From positions 186,001 to 250,000 of the forward strand of contig JAEUUG010000013.1 in NCBI GenBank assembly GCA_016787565.1: 64,000 nt of DNA, written 5' to 3'. Below, one piece after another: positions 18,822-27,693 of this stretch. Source of the DNA: Cyclobacteriaceae bacterium. GTDB lineage: Bacteria; Bacteroidota; Bacteroidia; Cytophagales; Cyclobacteriaceae. The notes under the pieces are model-generated. The model was not told the origin of the DNA, searched no databases, and worked only from the letters and a program-made list of their open reading frames with translations. Positions within the stretch are counted from its first letter, which is position 1. Every line of letters starts with the position of its first letter. The position numbers and the translations under genes were made by a program.

Positions 18822-18955
18822 GCACAAGTTTACCAAACTTACACTATGCTAACAATTTTGTAACAGTATTTTAACACGTGATAAAAGCCACATATTGTAC
18901 GCCTTGCATTTATGTGGATTTTATGGCAGATTTCAACCGATAAACAATAAACTTG

Positions 18956-20023
18956 ATGGAACCTGGTGTATTTAACCAACCCGTAAAAATTGAACGCATT
19001 GCCGCTGCCGCATTTGTGGTTGCCCTGACAATGTTGTGCCTGGTGTACTTCAGCAGCTTCCTACAGCCATTCATACTGGCCATCATGGTATGGTATTTTA
19101 TTTATGAATTGCGGGCGGTTGGAGCCCGGATAAAAATACGGGGGCATCAGATGCCCTCCTGGCTGTTAACCGTGCTGGCGTTTACCATCATCATACTCAT
19201 CACATTGGGTGTAATTGAAATCATAACCTATAACCTTGAATTGATTAAGCAGCGTTCGCCAGATTATATTCTTAACATTCGAAGCATGCTGGGCAGCATT
19301 CAAAAAATAGATGGATTTGAAGATATCCAGCAACGCATCGTTGAACGCATTGAATCATTTGATTTTAATCCGATTCTGACTGGGTTATTGAATGGACTTT
19401 CCGGTATTGCCGGTAACATCTTTCTGATTATCATCTACGTTTTTTTTCTGCTAGCGGAGCAATCTTTATTTGCCCGAAAAGTTAAACTATTGTTGATGAG
19501 CCCGGAGCGTATTACCAGCCTGCAAAACGTGGCAGGCCAGGTACACAGTGCCGTGCGGACGTACGTTTTTGTCAAAACCGTAATGAGCTTTCTGACAGCA
19601 GTTTTCAGTTATATCATTCTATTGCTTTTCCATGTTGACTTTCCGGTGCTCTGGGCGTTTGTCATTTTTCTATTGAACTACATTCCCTACATCGGTTCGC
19701 TGGTCGCCACGTTTTTACCGGCCGCTTTTGCTGTATTTCAGTTCCAATCCTTCAGCATTTTTATCTGGGTATTCCTGGCAATTCAGGTAGTTCAGGTTAT
19801 CGTAGGTAATGTTATAGAACCCAAAGTGATGGGAAAGACATTAAACCTGAGTCCGCTCGGTGTTTTGCTGGCACTTACCTTTTGGGGAATAATTTGGGGA
19901 ATTATCGGCATGATCCTTTCAGTACCAATCACATCCATTTTAGTGATTATCGCTTCCCGGTTTGAAAGCACCCGGTTTCTGGCCATCATTTTCTCCGAAA
20001 CAGGAGAATTGCCAGAACACTAG
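18956..20023 (+). CDS. AI-2E family transporter
   Basis: A 355-residue integral membrane protein of the AI-2E/PerM-like (PF01594) family with about eight transmembrane helices. The family pattern is clear: the two N-terminal helices with FLQPFILAIMVWYFI, a soluble linker of about 100 residues, then FPVLWAFVIFLLNYIPYIGS and GNVIEPKVMGKTLNLSPLGVLLAL near the end. Members have been tied to autoinducer-2 export or sodium/proton exchange, but the substrate here is unknown. It starts at the ATG at 18956 rather than the TTG one codon upstream. Divergent from the acetyltransferase-like gene. Confidence 0.9.
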   Translation: MEPGVFNQPVKIERIAAAAFVVALTMLCLVYFSSFLQPFILAIMVWYFIYELRAVGARIKIRGHQMPSWLLTVLAFTIIILITLGVIEIITYNLELIKQRSPDYILNIRSMLGSIQKIDGFEDIQQRIVERIESFDFNPILTGLLNGLSGIAGNIFLIIIYVFFLLAEQSLFARKVKLLLMSPERITSLQNVAGQVHSAVRTYVFVKTVMSFLTAVFSYIILLLFHVDFPVLWAFVIFLLNYIPYIGSLVATFLPAAFAVFQFQSFSIFIWVFLAIQVVQVIVGNVIEPKVMGKTLNLSPLGVLLALTFWGIIWGIIGMILSVPITSILVIIASRFESTRFLAIIFSETGELPEH

Positions 20024-20129
20024 CAGGCAAAGCAGGAAGCGCACGTATTATTAATATTATAGTGATCGTACAATTGCCTTGTTTCCTCCTGCAATGTTCA
20101 CGAAATTAGGATGGTTAACGAATACGACT

Positions 20130-20786
20130 ATGAAAAGAATTGATGCCTTGCAGGGAACGTATAAACTACCACTTCTACTTACAATTATACTGGCAAGTGT
20201 GCTGGTAAAGAATATTATCGAAGATAATCATGTTGCTGAACTGGGCGACTCCTTTTCTTCCGTTTATGAAGACCGGCTGCTCGCAGAAAGCTACATCTAT
20301 AAGCTTTCCGATCATTTGTATCAAAAGAAAATATTGATGGATCAATGCCGTGCCGATGAAAATCTCATCGAAGTCCGGGATAAGATTTCGGTACACAATA
20401 CTGCCATTCAGGTGCTGATTCAGGATTACGAAAAAACCAGGTTAACGGAAAAAGAATCGGGGTTCTTTCAATCCTTGAAGAAAAGCATTGATGAAATGAA
20501 CGTACTCGAGCACGAATACTTCAAACATTCAGGGGAACCGTTAGCGCAAATCATTTTTGATAAAAGATTTGAACGCACTTCAGCCAATCTTCATGAACTT
20601 TCAAGCATTCAAATCAGTGAGGGAAAAAGCCTGGCCGATCATTCTAAAAAAATTGTAGCGGGTTCCAGTATACTTTCGCACGTTGAAGTAGCGATGATTA
20701 TTGTAATGGGCCTTATCCTTCAGATCATGATTGTTACAGCGCAGCCGGTGATGCCAACAACGGCATCCCATCATCGTTTAAATTAA
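20130..20786 (+). CDS. membrane protein with periplasmic four-helix-bundle-like sensor region
   Basis: A 218-residue protein with one transmembrane helix near the N terminus (LPLLLTIILASVLV) and one near the C terminus (VEVAMIIVMGLILQIMIVTA). Between them are about 150 mostly helical, charged residues. This is the layout of the four-helix-bundle sensor domain of chemoreceptors, but with no cytoplasmic signalling domain: only about 15 residues follow the second helix. It may be a stand-alone sensor or a truncated receptor. An ATG at 20094 would add 12 residues. It ends 17 bases from the convergent cysM. Confidence 0.55.
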   Translation: MKRIDALQGTYKLPLLLTIILASVLVKNIIEDNHVAELGDSFSSVYEDRLLAESYIYKLSDHLYQKKILMDQCRADENLIEVRDKISVHNTAIQVLIQDYEKTRLTEKESGFFQSLKKSIDEMNVLEHEYFKHSGEPLAQIIFDKRFERTSANLHELSSIQISEGKSLADHSKKIVAGSSILSHVEVAMIIVMGLILQIMIVTAQPVMPTTASHHRLN

Positions 20787-20802
20787 GGTTTAGTCTTGAA
20801 CC

Positions 20803-21681
20803 TTATCCAAACAAATCAGAACTCAGGTAGCGATCGCCCCGATCACATACAATGAAAACAATTACGCCTGAGTCAATTTCATTGGCGATTGTCATAGCGG
20901 CATGCAGCGCCCCGCCACTACTCATGCCTGCGAGTATGCCTTCTTCTTTCGCTAAGCGTTGTGTCATCATGCGGGCATTTAGTTCGCTAACATCAACAAT
21001 ACGATCTACCCGTTGAGGCTCGAAAATTTTTGGAAGAAATTCAGGAGACCATCTCCGGATTCCAGGAATACAGGAGCCATCCGTTGGTTGGGTTCCTACA
21101 ATTTGCAGAGCAGGATTTTTTTCTTTCAGGAATCGAGACACACCCATAATGGTACCTGTAGTACCCATAGCAGAAATAAAGTGCGTAACTTTTTCATTTG
21201 TATCGTGCCAGATTTCCGGACCGGTAGTTCGATAGTGCATGGCATAGTTATCAGGATTGGCAAACTGATTCAGCATATAATACCCTTCGTTGGCTACCAT
21301 TTCATCTGCCAGTTGGCGTGAATATTCAATGGTTCGCGCAGCTGGTGTGAGTAGTACTTTAGCACCGTAGGCTTCCATGGCTAGTACACGCTCACGCGTT
21401 GAATTGTCGGGCATAATCAACGTTATGTTTAGTCCCATGATACGGGCAATCATAGCCAATGCAATGCCTGTATTACCACTGGTTGCCTCTACTAATCTGT
21501 CACCCGGCTTAACCAAACCTTTGTCTAATGCTCCTTTTATCATCCCGTAGGCGGCACGATCTTTTACGCTTCCTCCAGGATTATTGCCCTCCAGCTTACC
21601 ATAAATGGTCACACCCTTTTTAACCGGAATGTGTTCGAGTTCAACCAGTGGAGTGTTTCCGATGAGTTCAATAAGCTTCAT
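20803..21681 (-). CDS. cysM: cysteine synthase (CysM-type)
   Basis: A 292-residue pyridoxal-phosphate enzyme that makes cysteine from O-acetylserine (or phosphoserine) and sulfide or thiosulfate. The PLP lysine is Lys40 in NNPGGSVKDRAA. The asparagine loop EATSGNTGIALA and the phosphate-binding glycine loop SAMGTTGTIMG follow. The length and the RRWSPEFLPKIF stretch favour the CysM (B) branch over CysK. It lies 17 bases behind cysE, which supplies its substrate, and the two probably form a bi-enzyme complex. Confidence 0.93.
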   Translation of the reverse strand: MKLIELIGNTPLVELEHIPVKKGVTIYGKLEGNNPGGSVKDRAAYGMIKGALDKGLVKPGDRLVEATSGNTGIALAMIARIMGLNITLIMPDNSTRERVLAMEAYGAKVLLTPAARTIEYSRQLADEMVANEGYYMLNQFANPDNYAMHYRTTGPEIWHDTNEKVTHFISAMGTTGTIMGVSRFLKEKNPALQIVGTQPTDGSCIPGIRRWSPEFLPKIFEPQRVDRIVDVSELNARMMTQRLAKEEGILAGMSSGGALHAAMTIANEIDSGVIVFIVCDRGDRYLSSDLFG

Positions 21682-21698
21682 GGTATACTGGTATGGTG

Positions 21699-22535
21699 TT
21701 AAACATCCGAACGAAAAATAATCGTGTCTGTTTCGTTTGTATCTTCATTGTGCATACGCGATTGGTAGTAGATTTTGGAATTTGGTTCGAGGCTTTTGGT
21801 GATCCAAACATTTCCGCCTACAATACTATGATGTCCGATCACTGTTTCACCGCCCAAAATGGTTGCGCCCGAATAAATAACAACATGATCTTCAATGGTG
21901 GGGTGGCGTTTCCTTTCAGCATCTTCTTTGTTGACACTGAGCGCTCCTAATGTAACGCCTTGATATACCTTAACGTGATTACCAATAACCGTTGTTTCTC
22001 CGATGACGATACCTGTTCCGTGATCGATACAAAAACTGTTACCAATCTTTGCGGCCGGGTGTATATCAATGCCTGTTTTACTATGGGCATGCTCGGTAAT
22101 GATGCGTGGGATGCCCTGAACACCGGATACATGAAGTTCATGGGCTATGCGATAGGCAGCAATTGCATAAAATCCGGGATATGTACGAATGATTTCGTTC
22201 CTGCTTTTCGCAGCAGGATCACCTTCGAACATTGCAGTTACATCTTGTTGAAGTTTATCAAAGATCTGTGGCAAAGCTTGAAAGAAATCAGCTGAAACCT
22301 CAGCAGAATTTTTGTTCCCACGAATAGGGGTATTCCGGAGGATGTTTTCCAACTCATGCTGAAGTTGCCAAATCAGTTGTTCAAACTGCTCCTCCGACAA
22401 CTGCGAAAGTTGGGTAAAATCAGCAAATAGTGCACCCAGTAGGTTGATATAAAACTGCGATACAGTTGCTGGCGAAGGGCAGGTAGGGCACTCCTGGTGC
22501 GATAAGTAAAGCTTGTGAATAAATGATTTGTCCAT
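21699..22535 (-). CDS. cysE: serine O-acetyltransferase
   Basis: A 278-residue enzyme that acetylates serine with acetyl-CoA, the first step of cysteine synthesis. The N-terminal half is helical and unlike that of E. coli CysE. From about residue 150 a left-handed beta helix is recognisable: GIDIHPAAKIGNSFCIDHGTGIVIGE, then GVTLGALSV and HPTIEDHVVIYSGATILGG. The histidine in DHGTG is catalytic in the family. An ATG at 22565 would add 10 residues; the internal ATG at 22535 is preferred but not certain. It is transcribed with msrB upstream and cysM downstream. Confidence 0.92.
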   Translation of the reverse strand: MDKSFIHKLYLSHQECPTCPSPATVSQFYINLLGALFADFTQLSQLSEEQFEQLIWQLQHELENILRNTPIRGNKNSAEVSADFFQALPQIFDKLQQDVTAMFEGDPAAKSRNEIIRTYPGFYAIAAYRIAHELHVSGVQGIPRIITEHAHSKTGIDIHPAAKIGNSFCIDHGTGIVIGETTVIGNHVKVYQGVTLGALSVNKEDAERKRHPTIEDHVVIYSGATILGGETVIGHHSIVGGNVWITKSLEPNSKIYYQSRMHNEDTNETDTIIFRSDV

Positions 22536-22593
22536 GGTGGTGGTATAGCAAACGAACAACTGCATTCACGGTTACGTGAGTTTAGCATTGCGA

Positions 22594-23034
22594 TCAGCCA
22601 ACGTGCTTAATGGAGGCTGAGTTAATGCAAAACCGTAACCCGGTGGGCGGTGGTCCATCCGGAAATACATGACCCAGATGACCATCGCATACGCTGCATT
22701 CAACCTCTATCCGCGTCATTCCATAACTGGTATCCTTGGTGTACTTGATCACATTGGGCTCTACGGATTCCGTAAAACTCGGCCATCCTGTGCCGGATTC
22801 AAACTTGGTGCGGGAATCGAACAATACGGTTCCGCAGCAACGGCAGGCATATAATCCTGGATCGTGTGCCTCACAATACTCCCCCGTAAATGCCCGCTCC
22901 GTACCTTTCTTCCGTGTAACCTGGTATTCTTCAGGAGTCAATATTTTTTGCCATTCTGCATCGGTTTTACTTACACGCTGTGGCGGAGTTAGGTTGCCCT
23001 TGCTGGCGTATTGTAGTACATCAGTCCATTTCAT
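22594..23034 (-). CDS. msrB: peptide-methionine (R)-S-oxide reductase
   Basis: A 146-residue methionine sulfoxide reductase B that repairs oxidised methionine. Two CxxC zinc sites are visible (CRCC near residue 59 and CSVC near residue 112), with the SGTGWPSF segment and the catalytic cysteine in RFCINSAS near the end. The length is usual for the family. It is the first gene of a cluster with cysE and cysM, which joins repair and synthesis of sulfur amino acids. Confidence 0.94.
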   Translation of the reverse strand: MKWTDVLQYASKGNLTPPQRVSKTDAEWQKILTPEEYQVTRKKGTERAFTGEYCEAHDPGLYACRCCGTVLFDSRTKFESGTGWPSFTESVEPNVIKYTKDTSYGMTRIEVECSVCDGHLGHVFPDGPPPTGLRFCINSASIKHVG

Positions 23035-23286
23035 TGTATTGGTTGTTTCTATGACCAGCTACCACAACAGGTTTTAAAGCGAGAATGTTCTCCATATACA
23101 ACAGTAAAATAATGAATAACCATTTCCACATCAAATAAACTCTGGAGAGTGTACTACAGTACTACAAAATAAATCGATCAATACAAAAACAGGATGTTTA
23201 AAATTCGTTGAGAATACACCTAAAAAACGTAACAAAAATAATTTTCACTGACATAAGTTGTCGTCTATTTAAGCGATATTGCCCCC

Positions 23287-23619
23287 ATGGAAACAAGAAC
23301 CCCCTCTTCCCGCTGGACAGACGAAAGCATTCTGGATTTGATACGAAAACTACGCAATGATCTCATCAAGGATTTCCTCGATGAACGCTTTCTGAAAGAA
23401 TACTTTTCCGAAAACTTTAACTTACGAGACATTTCAAATGTTAAAATTGAATTCATTAAAAAGGACTTGAAAGAGCTACTCCTATCGCCAGTCGATACAA
23501 CCCGTTATCAACCGATCATTGATCAGGTTAAAGAATTGGATTCAGCTTCAATTGCCGAAGGAAACGAACAACTTTTCTATAAAGAAATAGAAGGTGTATT
23601 GAAGCGTTATGCGTATTAA
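23287..23619 (+). CDS. hypothetical protein
   Basis: A 110-residue, highly charged protein with no signal peptide or membrane segment. It appears almost all helical (ILDLIRKLRNDLIKDFLDERFLKEYF and a second helix IKKDLKELLL). No family was recognised. It stands alone between the divergent msrB group and the microprotein gene. The 250 bases upstream are AT-rich and hold no recognised site. Confidence 0.55.
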   Translation: METRTPSSRWTDESILDLIRKLRNDLIKDFLDERFLKEYFSENFNLRDISNVKIEFIKKDLKELLLSPVDTTRYQPIIDQVKELDSASIAEGNEQLFYKEIEGVLKRYAY

Positions 23620-23704
23620 AATCAGAAAAGTATTTACCAAAGCTTGCCAGTTCTGAAGGATCTATTCTATTAGAACGATAGATGATAAATAATTTGATCT
23701 TCCG

Positions 23705-23757
23705 GGAGTATAATTATTAGTTTTTTACTATAATTGATAAAATCAAAATTATACTCC
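23705..23757 (+). repeat. inverted repeat ahead of the lysine-rich microprotein
   Basis: Two perfect 11-base arms (GGAGTATAATT at 23705-23715 and its complement at 23747-23757) enclose 31 AT-rich bases. The second arm ends one base before the ATG at 23759. It could be an operator, or an mRNA hairpin that blocks the start codon. Seen directly; the role is inferred. Confidence 0.55.
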
Positions 23758-23758
23758 T

Positions 23759-23863
23759 ATGTCAAAAGCACAAGATGCCAAGAAGGAAGACAAGAAAAAA
23801 CCACTTAAAACCCTGAAGGAAAAAAGGGCTGAGAAGCGCCAGAAAAAGGCAAGCAAAAATTAA
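23759..23863 (+). CDS. lysine-rich 34-residue microprotein
   Basis: A short reading frame encoding 34 residues, MSKAQDAKKEDKKKPLKTL followed by KEKRAEKRQKKASKN. Nearly half of the residues are Lys or Arg, and the predicted structure is one basic helix. It starts at ATG just after an inverted repeat and is followed within 10 bases by a hairpin, so it looks like a free-standing transcription unit. Small basic proteins of this kind often bind nucleic acid or ribosomes, but that is inference. Confidence 0.6.
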   Translation: MSKAQDAKKEDKKKPLKTLKEKRAEKRQKKASKN

Positions 23864-23871
23864 ATCCTTCG

Positions 23872-23912
23872 TATCCTTCAGCACGGTCAAAAACGGGCTG
23901 AAGGATATTTAT
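23872..23912 (+). terminator. hairpin terminator after the microprotein gene
   Basis: A perfect 11-bp stem (arms 23872-23882 and 23897-23907, loop of 14 bases) followed by a weak TTTATT tract, 9 bases after the microprotein stop. Confidence 0.55.
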
Positions 23913-23987
23913 TCAACGTCCAACCCTATCTGTTCTCGCTTCTGAGAACGCGTTGCATATCCAACGACATTTCTAAACCCTGATGGC

Positions 23988-26393
23988 ATGGAAGCTGTTC
24001 TCTTAATTACGCTGATCATCGTTTTGGTTATTCTGGTTAATCTAAAAAATGATCTGTCTATTAAACTCAATAACCTTCAGCAAAAAATTGATTTATTATC
24101 AGAAGAAGTAAGGCGCAAACGAAAAGAAGAACCGATCAAACCGGAACCCGAACGCATCGCTCCCATTGCAGCCAAAACGCCAACCATTCAATACCAGGTG
24201 CCTCCCAAACCTGAGCCTGAGCCTGTTAAAGTCCAGCCTGAACCAATAAAAGAAGAAATTAAAAAACCTGTTGAAATCATTACCCATGCGGAGGTCATTA
24301 CGCCTCCGGTAGTGCCCTCAATTGTACATGATACCCCGCCAGCAAAAATCAGAAAGCCCGGCTTCTTTGAACAAAACCCCGATCTTGAAAAATTCATCGG
24401 TGAAAACCTGGCCAATAAAATCGGTATCGGCATTCTGGTGTTAGGGATTGGCTTCTTTGTTAAGTATGCCATTGATCAAGACTGGATCAACGAAATTGGC
24501 CGGGTCTGTATTGGAATTACCTGTGGCGGAATATTAATTGGCCTCGCGCACCGCATGCGCAAAAAGTTCATAGCCTTTAGTTCGGTGCTGGTGGGAGGTG
24601 GCATTGCCATTTTATACCTGACCATAGCCATTGCCTTTCATGAGTATGGAATATTCTCTCAAACCGCTGCTTTCATTTTGATGCTTGTCATTACCGCGTT
24701 TACCGTCATGCTATCGATTGGCTACAACCGGATTGAACTGGCTGTGTTTGCTATTCTGGGTGGCTTCGCATCACCTTTTATGGTAAGCACCGGTGAAGGT
24801 AATTATGTAGTGCTCTTCAGTTACATACTGATACTAGATACAGGCATGCTGGTACTAGCGTATTACAAAAAGTGGAGCCTCGTCAATATTATTTGTTATC
24901 TATTTACTGTTCTTCTGTTTGGAACCTGGCTGGGTGCAAAATTCGATAGTGAAAATCTATCGATGCTCATCGGGGCACTGTTGTTTGCTACTGCCTTTTA
25001 CGTTGTATTCTTTGCCATGAACATTATCAATAACGTGCGGCAGCGAACACTTTTCCAGACCATTGATATTAGTATCCTCCTGAGCAACACGTTTTTGTTC
25101 TATGCAGCAGGGATGTTCATTCTGAATAATGCTTCAGGTGAGGACTTCCGCGGACTGTTTACCGCCATCCTGGGGATATTTAATTTCATTTTTGCGTACG
25201 TACTTTATCGGAATACTGCTGTCGATAAGAAACTTATCTTTTTGCTGATCGGGCTCGTGCTTACCTTCATTAGTTTGGCTGCACCGGTCCAGTTGAAGGG
25301 TAACTACATCACTCTCTTCTGGTCAGCTGAAACGGTACTCCTTCTATGGCTTTCGCAGAAATCCGGAATACGATTAATGAAATTAGGGTCCGTTATTGTA
25401 ATGGCTTTAATGGTCATCAGTCTGATGATGGATTGGGAGCAATTATACTTTCAGCTTGAAACCGAAACGGTGTTAACCATCCTCCTCAACAAAGCGTATG
25501 TCACGAGCCTCTTCTCACTTTCCTCCATTGCAATAACACTCCTGTTGCTCAGGCGTGAGTCAGAAAATCCGGATGCTGTTAAGCTTTACAAAGCAGCCCT
25601 TCTCGCAGGGGGAACTATTCTGTTGTATACCGCTCAATTTTTGGAGTTACAATACCAGGTTCAAGTTTATGTAAGTGCTCTGGAAGCACAGCACATCATC
25701 ATCGGGTGCTACAACATGCTCTTCATTACCGCACTGTTATTGATTGAAAGGCGGTTGACGCTTCCGGAAACGATAAGACCGTATTGGGGTTTCTGGGGAC
25801 TTCTTGCCATTTTAGCTTACCTTTTTGTTTACCACGATGAAGTGGTTGATGCCCGGAACGAGTACCTCATGGCGACTGCCTCCTCAACTGGTTTTGCATT
25901 TCACTATTTGCTTGTTGTGTTATTGCTGTTTATCGCCACCATAAGTTTGCGCAAGATTCTTCTGCTCACGGAATTCAATAACAAAACCTACCAGGCTGTT
26001 TGGTGGATTTATATTTTCTTGTTCGTATTCATTAGTAGTGCCGAACTCGACCATACCGTCTTGCTGATTGCTTACACACCCGACAATACCATCACAAACA
26101 TTTTGTCACACAATCACAAGATTGGTTTTCCTATTCTGTGGGGAGTCTCTTCCTTTATTTTAATCGCTATCGGTTTACAGAAAAAAATCCGGCATCTGCG
26201 GATTATCTCTCTTACACTTTTCCTCATCACCCTGTTGAAACTATTCCTGGTGGATATTCGCGGCATTTCTGAAGGCGGCAAGATAGCTGCCTTTATCTCG
26301 CTGGGTGTTTTACTCCTGGTTGTTTCATTTATGTATCAGCGACTGAAAAAACTTCTATTGACTGACGAGTCCGAAAAACAGGAAACCTCATGA
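23988..26393 (+). CDS. DUF2339 domain-containing polytopic membrane protein
   Basis: An 801-residue protein. An N-terminal helix is followed by a coiled-coil stretch and a Pro/Glu/Lys-rich linker (to about residue 125). The conserved DUF2339 entry FIGENLANKIGIGILVLGIGFF comes next, then more than twenty transmembrane helices with very short loops. The function of the family is not established. It overlaps the next gene by 4 bases (ATGA). The same pairing, DUF2339 followed by a DUF3999-type exported protein, is known from other bacteria and suggests an envelope complex. Confidence 0.88.
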   Translation: MEAVLLITLIIVLVILVNLKNDLSIKLNNLQQKIDLLSEEVRRKRKEEPIKPEPERIAPIAAKTPTIQYQVPPKPEPEPVKVQPEPIKEEIKKPVEIITHAEVITPPVVPSIVHDTPPAKIRKPGFFEQNPDLEKFIGENLANKIGIGILVLGIGFFVKYAIDQDWINEIGRVCIGITCGGILIGLAHRMRKKFIAFSSVLVGGGIAILYLTIAIAFHEYGIFSQTAAFILMLVITAFTVMLSIGYNRIELAVFAILGGFASPFMVSTGEGNYVVLFSYILILDTGMLVLAYYKKWSLVNIICYLFTVLLFGTWLGAKFDSENLSMLIGALLFATAFYVVFFAMNIINNVRQRTLFQTIDISILLSNTFLFYAAGMFILNNASGEDFRGLFTAILGIFNFIFAYVLYRNTAVDKKLIFLLIGLVLTFISLAAPVQLKGNYITLFWSAETVLLLWLSQKSGIRLMKLGSVIVMALMVISLMMDWEQLYFQLETETVLTILLNKAYVTSLFSLSSIAITLLLLRRESENPDAVKLYKAALLAGGTILLYTAQFLELQYQVQVYVSALEAQHIIIGCYNMLFITALLLIERRLTLPETIRPYWGFWGLLAILAYLFVYHDEVVDARNEYLMATASSTGFAFHYLLVVLLLFIATISLRKILLLTEFNNKTYQAVWWIYIFLFVFISSAELDHTVLLIAYTPDNTITNILSHNHKIGFPILWGVSSFILIAIGLQKKIRHLRIISLTLFLITLLKLFLVDIRGISEGGKIAAFISLGVLLLVVSFMYQRLKKLLLTDESEKQETS

Positions 26394-27619
26394 GATACAT
26401 ACTATTCAGTTTTGTGTTTGGCCTGTCGATAGCGGGAAAGGGGCAATCTGCCTTTACGTCAAGCGCCACACTTCCTCCTATTGACAGCACAGGTTTTTAC
26501 CGGATAGCGCTCACATCCGATGTGTGTATCCACCTGAATAACAACTTTACCGGACTGCGACTCTACAATGAAAAAGAGCAGGAAGTACCTTTCTTGTTTG
26601 AGGAGGAAAAGAAAACTACTGTAAACAGGTTCTCAGAATATGAGATTCTGGAAAAAACACAGAAGCGAAACTGTTGTACCACACTTGTGTTGCACAACCC
26701 GGAACGCAACTCCATCAACAACATCAGCCTGATCATCAAAAATGCAGATGTACTCAAAACAGCTACCTTGCTGGGAAGTGATAACCGTGAGCAGTGGTAT
26801 GCCCTCAAGCAGCATGTTCAACTCGATGGACTCAATAACGCTCGCGCTACAGCAGATATGAAAATGCTCAACTTCCCCTGGAGCAATTACAGCTATTACA
26901 AACTTGAAATTGATGATTCAACTACGGCACCCCTGAATATTTTACGTGCGGGTTATTATCAACTGGAAACCTCGGAAAGAAATTATTCGGTTGTCCCAAT
27001 AAAACTGTTCAGTCAGGTGGATAGCGTGGACATCAAAAAAACATATATCACGATAAGATTTGATACAGTTCGCCTGGTAGATAGATTGGAGTTTACAATT
27101 TCAGGCTTGCCCTACTTTTCGAGAAATGCAACGCTATATAAAAAAGGTGTACATCAACTCCGTAACGGATCTACAGAATCGTATCTTCTGGCCGTACATA
27201 CTTTTCAGTTGCGCTCTGACCAGGAAAACATTGTGTCCTTACCAACCATCCGGTCCAATGAATTCATTGTTATCATCGAGAACCTCGACAATCCGCCTGT
27301 GCAAATTTCGGCTGTCAATACATTTCAGCTCAACCGGTATATCACTGCGTGGCTTGAGAAAGAAAATTCCTATACCCTCAGACTCGGAAACATAAATAAT
27401 GAAGAGCCGAATTATGATTTAGCGCAGTTTAAAGACAAGATTCCACAACAGCCTCCTGTACTAAATGTTTCGAAAATTGAAAGCACAAAGACAACAGCAC
27501 CGAAATCAGACTTTGTGTTCTTCACCAGTCGAACATTGATCTGGGCAATCTTGTTCATTGTCATTCTCGCTCTGGGCTGGATGTCCATCCGAATGGTGAA
27601 GGAGGCTGAAAAAAAATAG
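26390..27619 (+). CDS. DUF3999-like exported, membrane-anchored protein
   Basis: A 409-residue protein with a signal peptide (MRYILFSFVFGLSIAGKGQS), a beta-rich periplasmic region of about 350 residues and a single C-terminal transmembrane helix (LIWAILFIVILALGWMSI) with a short basic tail. The position directly after a DUF2339 gene, the opening GFYRIALTSDVCIHLNNNFTGLRLYNEKEQEVPF and the topology agree with the DUF3999 family, though sequence similarity was judged by eye. The role is unknown; it is probably a partner of the preceding membrane protein. Confidence 0.7.
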   Translation: MRYILFSFVFGLSIAGKGQSAFTSSATLPPIDSTGFYRIALTSDVCIHLNNNFTGLRLYNEKEQEVPFLFEEEKKTTVNRFSEYEILEKTQKRNCCTTLVLHNPERNSINNISLIIKNADVLKTATLLGSDNREQWYALKQHVQLDGLNNARATADMKMLNFPWSNYSYYKLEIDDSTTAPLNILRAGYYQLETSERNYSVVPIKLFSQVDSVDIKKTYITIRFDTVRLVDRLEFTISGLPYFSRNATLYKKGVHQLRNGSTESYLLAVHTFQLRSDQENIVSLPTIRSNEFIVIIENLDNPPVQISAVNTFQLNRYITAWLEKENSYTLRLGNINNEEPNYDLAQFKDKIPQQPPVLNVSKIESTKTTAPKSDFVFFTSRTLIWAILFIVILALGWMSIRMVKEAEKK

Positions 27620-27693
27620 TGATAAGCATTTATATATTCGGCTGAAAATCACATGTGAGGAATCGTTAACTTTCCTTATAATATAATACTACC

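Noticed and set aside
18888-18917. Inverted repeat CCACATA/TATGTGG upstream of the AI-2E family gene
   Set aside because: Only 7 bp with a 16-base gap in AT-rich sequence; too weak to call an operator without conservation data.
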